Of a DNA stretch of 9,156 nucleotides, positions 5,749 to 9,156 are shown piece by piece. How positions within the stretch are numbered: the first letter of the stretch is position 1; every line of letters begins with the position of its first letter. This DNA comes from Actinomycetes bacterium (GTDB lineage Bacteria; Actinomycetota; Acidimicrobiia; UBA5794), in NCBI GenBank assembly GCA_030598305.1, contig JAUVQC010000037.1, forward strand, positions 1 through 9,156. Reading direction: 5' to 3'. The notes beneath the pieces were generated by a model that saw only the letters and a list, made by a program, of their open reading frames with translations, was not told the DNA's origin and did no database searches. The position numbers and the translations under genes were made by a program.

Positions 5749-7065
5749 TCACGTCACATATGACCGGTACCTGGCTGCCTCGTCGTGGGGGAGACGAACC
5801 TTGACCGCCGTACCCGTATCGTTGTGCTCGGTCGACAGAACATCGGCTGACTCATGGAGCTCGGCAAGGAGATCGCCGCGGTCGTAGGGGATCTCGAGAT
5901 CGAGCTCCACGGTCTTGGCGTGGAGTCCAGCCACGATCCTGTCGAGTAGTCCCGGGATTCCGTCTCCTGTCAGGGCGGACACGAATACGGCGTCAATGTG
6001 GAGCGCCCTCAGGCGGGCAAGCGTGGTGGCATCGACAGCATCGGACTTGTTGAACACGATGATCTCGTCGATGCCATCGGCGTTGATCTCACTGAGGACA
6101 GCATGGACGGACGCGACCTGATGGTCCGGATCGGCATCGGAGGCATCGACGAGATGCACGAGGAGATCGGCATCTGCCACCTCTTCGAGCGTTGACTTGA
6201 ACGCCTCGACGACTTCGTGCGGAAGGTCCCTGACGAACCCAACGGTGTCAGACATCAGCGCCTCGTGACCGTGGGGGAGCTCGAGTTTGCGCACCGTCGA
6301 GTCGAGCGTTGCAAAGAGCTGATCCTGAACGAGTACATCGGCGTCGGTGAGGCTGTTGAACAACGTCGACTTGCCGGCGTTCGTGTACCCGACGATCGCG
6401 ACGATGGGGTCTCCGGCTCGTCTCCGCTGCTTGGACCGCGTAGCTCGAGACCGTTCGGCGTCCGTGAGGAGCGTCTCGATCTTGCGAATCCGGTCGAGGA
6501 TTCGACGCCGGTCGGTCTCGAGCTTCGTTTCCCCGGGACCCCGTGTTCCGATTCCTGCGCCAAGACGTGAGAGCTCGATGCCCTTGCCGCGGAGTCGCGG
6601 AAGGCGGTAGCGGAGCTGGGCGAGCTCGACCTGCATCATGCCCTCCTTCGTATGGGCATGCTGGGCGAATATGTCCAGGATCAGGGCAACTCGATCGACG
6701 ACGTCACATTGGAAGGCCTGCTGAAGATTCCGTTGCTGTGCCGGGGTAAGGTCGTTGTCGAAGACCACCACATCGATGTCCTCAATCTTCGAGATCGACA
6801 CGAGCTCGCTGAGCTTGCCGCTACCAATGAAGGTCGCCGCAGTCGGGCGCTCGCGTCTCACGAGAACCGACTCGACCGGCTCGGAACCTGCTGTGTCCGT
6901 GAGCAGTTCCAGCTCCCTGAGGCTTGCCTCGCCTCGGGCCTTGTCGTTTCGAGAGCGGATCAGGCCGACGAGGAGCGCCCTCTGGCGTACGACATCGAAG
7001 TCGGTTACCGAGGCGGTGAGACGCTGGCGCTGACGGCCTGCGTGGGATCCTGAGGACTCAGCCAT
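5749..7065 (-). CDS. hflX: GTPase HflX
   Basis: HflX is a GTPase that binds the 50S subunit and splits stalled or heat-damaged ribosomes. The 438 residues fit the family. After a basic N-terminal tail comes the HflX domain (about 25-180), with the FDNDLTPAQQRNL motif (102-114) and the family signature GIGTRGPGETKLETDRR (171-187). The G domain follows: G1 GYTNAGKST (226-234), G3 DTVGF (273-277), G4 NKSD (339-342), G5 SAL (363-365). A C-terminal domain of about 60 residues ends the protein. No key residue is missing. ATG 7065 has no alternative start in frame nearby. The only good Shine-Dalgarno (GAGGAG, 7086-7081) is 15 bases away and lies mostly in an inverted repeat that spans the start codon. 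The gene is divergent from the ABC binding-protein gene, and the pseudouridine operon follows 69 bases downstream with its own promoter. Confidence 0.97.
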   Translation of the reverse strand: MAESSGSHAGRQRQRLTASVTDFDVVRQRALLVGLIRSRNDKARGEASLRELELLTDTAGSEPVESVLVRRERPTAATFIGSGKLSELVSISKIEDIDVVVFDNDLTPAQQRNLQQAFQCDVVDRVALILDIFAQHAHTKEGMMQVELAQLRYRLPRLRGKGIELSRLGAGIGTRGPGETKLETDRRRILDRIRKIETLLTDAERSRATRSKQRRRAGDPIVAIVGYTNAGKSTLFNSLTDADVLVQDQLFATLDSTVRKLELPHGHEALMSDTVGFVRDLPHEVVEAFKSTLEEVADADLLVHLVDASDADPDHQVASVHAVLSEINADGIDEIIVFNKSDAVDATTLARLRALHIDAVFVSALTGDGIPGLLDRIVAGLHAKTVELDLEIPYDRGDLLAELHESADVLSTEHNDTGTAVKVRLPHDEAARYRSYVT

Positions 7066-7089
7066 GGGCGAACGGTACCGCTCCTCAGG
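7049..7089 (-). promoter_or_regulatory. inverted repeat bracketing the hflX start codon
   Basis: In the hflX message CCTGAGGA (7089-7082) can pair with TCCTCAGG (7056-7049), a perfect 8-bp stem. The 25-base loop contains the AUG and a CGGTACCG palindrome (7073-7080). Five of the six bases of the Shine-Dalgarno GAGGAG lie in the stem. It could restrain translation of hflX; chance cannot be excluded. Confidence 0.35.
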
Positions 7090-7098
7090 CGATGACTG

Positions 7099-7128
7099 TT
7101 GCTCGCACCCTCACAACGTGCCTAGTCT
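7099..7128 (+). promoter_or_regulatory. possible promoter of the ABC binding-protein gene
   Basis: TTGCTC (7099-7104) and TAGTCT (7123-7128, fitting the actinobacterial TANNNT pattern) are 18 bases apart, about 50 bases upstream of ATG 7180. Matches to consensus are moderate. Confidence 0.35.
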
Positions 7129-7136
7129 GCCCGTCC

Positions 7137-7155
7137 ACACAGGCATCGCCTGTGT
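7137..7155 (+). promoter_or_regulatory. perfect 8-bp inverted repeat in the binding-protein leader
   Basis: ACACAGGC (7137-7144) and GCCTGTGT (7148-7155) flank a three-base ATC spacer. It lies between the proposed promoter and the Shine-Dalgarno. It may be a repressor operator on DNA or a leader hairpin in RNA; a short TT run follows, too short for a normal terminator. Confidence 0.5.
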
Positions 7156-7168
7156 TTGAAATCAACAT

Positions 7169-7173
7169 GGAGG
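7169..7173 (+). promoter_or_regulatory. Shine-Dalgarno fixing the binding-protein start
   Basis: GGAGG lies six bases before ATG 7180 and overlaps the codons of an in-frame upstream ATG (7156). This makes 7180 the real start. Confidence 0.8.
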
Positions 7174-7179
7174 CATTCA

Positions 7180-8547
7180 ATGGACGACAACCTAAAGAAA
7201 TGGTTGCCGTGGATCGCAGTTGCAGCTGTGGCTCTCATCGTCATCGTCGTAATCGCGCTGAACAGCGGTGGCGACGACGTCGCCGTCGGAGACACGACCA
7301 CGACCGAAGCTGGCGAGACAACGACAACCGCAGTAGACGAAACCACGACAACCGGTAGCGAGGAAACGACGACTACACAGGCTCCCGACCAGGGAGAGGC
7401 GTTGAAGCTTGCAACGTTGCTCCCACTCACGGGTGACCTGAGCGCGTTCGGCCCGGGGATGCAGGCGGGTGTGCAACTCGCAATTGATGAGGCCAATGGA
7501 ACAGGTGGCGTTCACGGCGCGCAGATCGAGGCCGGGAACTTCGATACTGCCACGAGCCCGGACACTGCACCGATCGAGGCAGACAAGATCATTGCCGGCG
7601 GATTCCAGGCTGAAGTTGGAGCAGCTTCATCCGGTATCTCGCTCTCGGTCATCGATGCCCTCACCGGCTCGAACGTTCTGATGATCTCACCGTCGAACAC
7701 GAGCCCACAGTTCTCCACGTATGACGCTGCTGGCTTGTACTTCCGCACCGCACCTTCCGATGCGCTGCAGGGTGAGTACACGGCTGCGTTGCTTGACAAG
7801 CGAGGCGTGAAGAACGTCGGGATCATCTTCAGGCAGGACTCCTACGGTGAGGGTCTGACCCAAGCGTTCAAGGACAACTACGAGGGCACCGTTGCTGCCG
7901 AGGTTCCGTACAACCCCGAGGATCTCGATGCTGCATCGATCATCACCGCGCTGGTTGGTAAGAACCCCGATGCGGTGCTGTTCATCGGGTTCCCCGAAAC
8001 CGGGGTCCCGATTCATCAGGAGGCCTTCAAGCAGGAGCTCCTCAAGGCAGACCAGTCGATCCCGTGGTTCTACACCGACGGACTCCTCGACCCGACATTC
8101 GTCGCAGCGACCGAACTCGATGCAGCGCTCTTCGCCGGGTTCGAGGGAACCGCACCGGGAACGCCGGAGGGCGAAGCATCAGCGCAATTTGCCCAGCGAT
8201 ATCTGGATGCGACGGGAGGGGAGTTCACGCTCTTCGCCCCGCAGTCGTACGACGCGGCGTGGCTCGTGATTCTGGCCGCCCAGGCAAGCGATGGCACGAC
8301 GGCCGGTATCCAGGCTGCAATGGTTGGCGTCTCCAAGGGTGGTGATAAGTGCATCGCCGAGGCATGCCTCGCTGCGCTGATCGCCGATCCGACGGCAGAT
8401 ATCGATTATGTCGGGGCCAGCGGCGAGATCGACTTCAAGGACGGTTCCGGTGACCCCGGATCGGCCCTGTATCAGATCTGGTCGTTCACGGCGGATGGTG
8501 GAACGGGCACCGATCAACTCGTCGAGAATCCATCTGACATCGAGTAG
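7180..8547 (+). CDS. membrane-anchored substrate-binding protein of a branched-chain amino acid-type ABC transporter
   Basis: The 455-residue protein collects substrate outside the membrane for a Liv/HAAT-family ABC importer. Residues 1-7 are charged, about 8-28 form one hydrophobic helix, and there is no lipobox cysteine, so the protein is probably held by an uncleaved anchor or has a cleaved Sec signal. A Thr-rich linker follows (39-66). The type I periplasmic-binding fold starts at about 74 (LKLATLLPLTGDLSAFGPGMQAGVQLAIDEAN, shown by the LLPLTGDLS and GVQLAIDEAN motifs). It continues with PSNTSPQFS (ligand-binding Ser/Thr region), GIIFRQDSYGEGL at the hinge, and FAPQSYDAAWLVILAA. Cys391 and Cys396 are the only cysteines and may form a disulfide. 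The livF-type ATPase lies on the opposite strand just beyond a shared terminator, so the permease genes are probably past the right edge. Ligand is not determinable; amino acids, amides or urea are all known for this family. Confidence 0.94.
   Translation: MDDNLKKWLPWIAVAAVALIVIVVIALNSGGDDVAVGDTTTTEAGETTTTAVDETTTTGSEETTTTQAPDQGEALKLATLLPLTGDLSAFGPGMQAGVQLAIDEANGTGGVHGAQIEAGNFDTATSPDTAPIEADKIIAGGFQAEVGAASSGISLSVIDALTGSNVLMISPSNTSPQFSTYDAAGLYFRTAPSDALQGEYTAALLDKRGVKNVGIIFRQDSYGEGLTQAFKDNYEGTVAAEVPYNPEDLDAASIITALVGKNPDAVLFIGFPETGVPIHQEAFKQELLKADQSIPWFYTDGLLDPTFVAATELDAALFAGFEGTAPGTPEGEASAQFAQRYLDATGGEFTLFAPQSYDAAWLVILAAQASDGTTAGIQAAMVGVSKGGDKCIAEACLAALIADPTADIDYVGASGEIDFKDGSGDPGSALYQIWSFTADGGTGTDQLVENPSDIE
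7294..7377 (+). repeat. TTTT linker repeats, 8-residue period
   Basis: Four TTTT blocks at residues 39-42, 47-50, 55-58 and 63-66 are separated by the four-residue spacers EAGE, AVDE and GSEE, giving an exact 24-base period. Spacers are acidic. It is a flexible, probably surface-exposed linker between anchor and binding domain and may carry O-linked sugars. Confidence 0.85.
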
Positions 8548-8560
8548 ACATCCCAGGAGC

Positions 8561-8598
8561 CAAACGGACGAGGGACCTTCGGGTCCCTCGTCCGTTTG
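8561..8598. terminator. bidirectional terminator with TTCG loop
   Basis: C-AAACGGACGAGGGACC (8561-8577) pairs perfectly with the reverse complement at 8582-8598, a 17-bp stem closed by C(TTCG)G, the very stable tetraloop. It lies between two convergent stop codons (8547 and 8618). The A-rich left end and T-rich right end give a short U-run in either direction (TTTG). Confidence 0.9.
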
Positions 8599-8617
8599 CG
8601 TGGAGTCTTGCGTCGAG

Positions 8618-9156
8618 CTAACCGCCCCCGAGATAGAGGTTCCCGATTTTCGTGTCATGCAGGAGATCCCTACCCGTACCGGTGTAGGCATTGGTCCCCT
8701 GGTCGAGGACGTATCCCCTGTCCGAGAGGGCGAGGGCGCGGCGAGCGTTCTGCTCGACCATGAGAATCGAGACGCCGCGTTCCTTGATCTCGCGGATTCG
8801 ATGGAAGATCTCGTCAACGTTCGAGGGCGAGAGTCCTGCTGAGGGTTCGTCGAGCAGCAAGATCGTTGGGCTCGCCATCAGCGCCCTCGCGATCGCAACG
8901 AGTTGGCGCTGCCCGCCTGAGAGGTTGCCCGCTTTGGTGCTTCGGCGCTCGCCCAGGAGGGGGAACCAGTCGAACAGCTTCTCGCGCTGTACCGAGGCTT
9001 CCTTGCGATGCAGATAGGCGCCCATGGAGAGGTTCTCATCGATGGTCAGAGAGGAGAAGACGTTCCGCACCTGGGGGACATAGCCGACACCGAGAGCAAC
9101 CATGGAGTGTGCCTTCTTGCCGGCCACTTCTGTCCCACGCAATCGGACCGATCCCG
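8618..9156 (-). CDS. livF: LivF-type ABC transporter ATPase, 5' end cut by window
   Basis: 178 C-terminal residues are visible from Gly (9154) to TAG 8618. The frame stays open to the window edge (GSVRLRGTEVAGKK), so the start and Walker A, about 55-60 residues, lie outside; a TTG at 9142 is not a likely start. Numbered from 9154, the visible motifs are the Q-loop YVPQ (Gln28), a typical LivF segment VFSSLTIDENLSMGAY, the ABC signature LSGGQRQ (78-84), Walker B ILLLDEPSAGLSP (98-110), and VEQNA in place of the usual switch histidine region. The ending NLYLGGG corresponds to the AYLGG end of E. coli LivF. LivF with LivG powers import through LivHM. The binding-protein gene on the other strand ends 70 bases away and is the probable partner. 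Confidence 0.95.
   Translation of the reverse strand, partial: GSVRLRGTEVAGKKAHSMVALGVGYVPQVRNVFSSLTIDENLSMGAYLHRKEASVQREKLFDWFPLLGERRSTKAGNLSGGQRQLVAIARALMASPTILLLDEPSAGLSPSNVDEIFHRIREIKERGVSILMVEQNARRALALSDRGYVLDQGTNAYTGTGRDLLHDTKIGNLYLGGG

Noticed and set aside
8179..8817. 212-codon - strand frame across the end of the binding-protein gene, the terminator and livF
   Set aside because: It crosses a strong terminator and overlaps two well-supported genes; composition is that of an antisense shadow.

Overview
The window is about 60% G+C. It looks like a chromosomal segment of a high-GC actinobacterium, most plausibly Acidimicrobiia or a relative. This rests on the gene content and on the threonine-rich (TTTT) linker of the secreted binding protein, a style common in that class. 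The assignment is inference; no rRNA or other phylogenetic marker is present.

Left part (1-3423, + strand): a PhoH-like ATPase with an N-terminal PIN domain, cut by the left edge, is followed by a two-gene unit. Its first gene encodes a secreted lipoprotein whose reading frame is split by one extra G in a GGGGG run (1561-1565). Its second gene encodes a zinc-ribbon plus DUF4328 multipass membrane protein.

Middle part (3594-7065, - strand, read right to left): hflX (ribosome-associated GTPase), then a cluster of three genes: a small coiled-coil/single-TM protein, a PfkB-family sugar kinase (probable pseudouridine kinase, psuK) and pseudouridine-5'-phosphate glycosidase (psuG). The small gene and psuK overlap by one base (TAGTG). 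A good TTGACA/TAGAAT promoter lies just past the hflX stop. Together psuK and psuG would phosphorylate pseudouridine and split the product into uracil and ribose 5-phosphate, so this is a nucleoside salvage/catabolism operon. The small membrane protein has no known role in that pathway.

Right part (7066-9156): a divergent 114-base spacer separates hflX from a + strand gene for a membrane-anchored substrate-binding protein of the branched-chain amino acid (Liv/HAAT) ABC transporter family. It converges on a - strand livF-type ATPase cut by the right edge. A 17-bp hairpin with a TTCG loop sits between these two genes and probably terminates transcription in both directions. The spacer upstream of the binding-protein gene holds a perfect 8-bp inverted repeat. 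The hflX start codon is bracketed by another 8-bp inverted repeat that includes most of its Shine-Dalgarno.

No tRNA, rRNA, CRISPR array, insertion sequence or phage gene was seen. Most of the window is ordinary housekeeping and metabolic DNA. The most notable items are the frameshifted lipoprotein, the unknown small gene coupled to psuK, and the RNA hairpin candidates.
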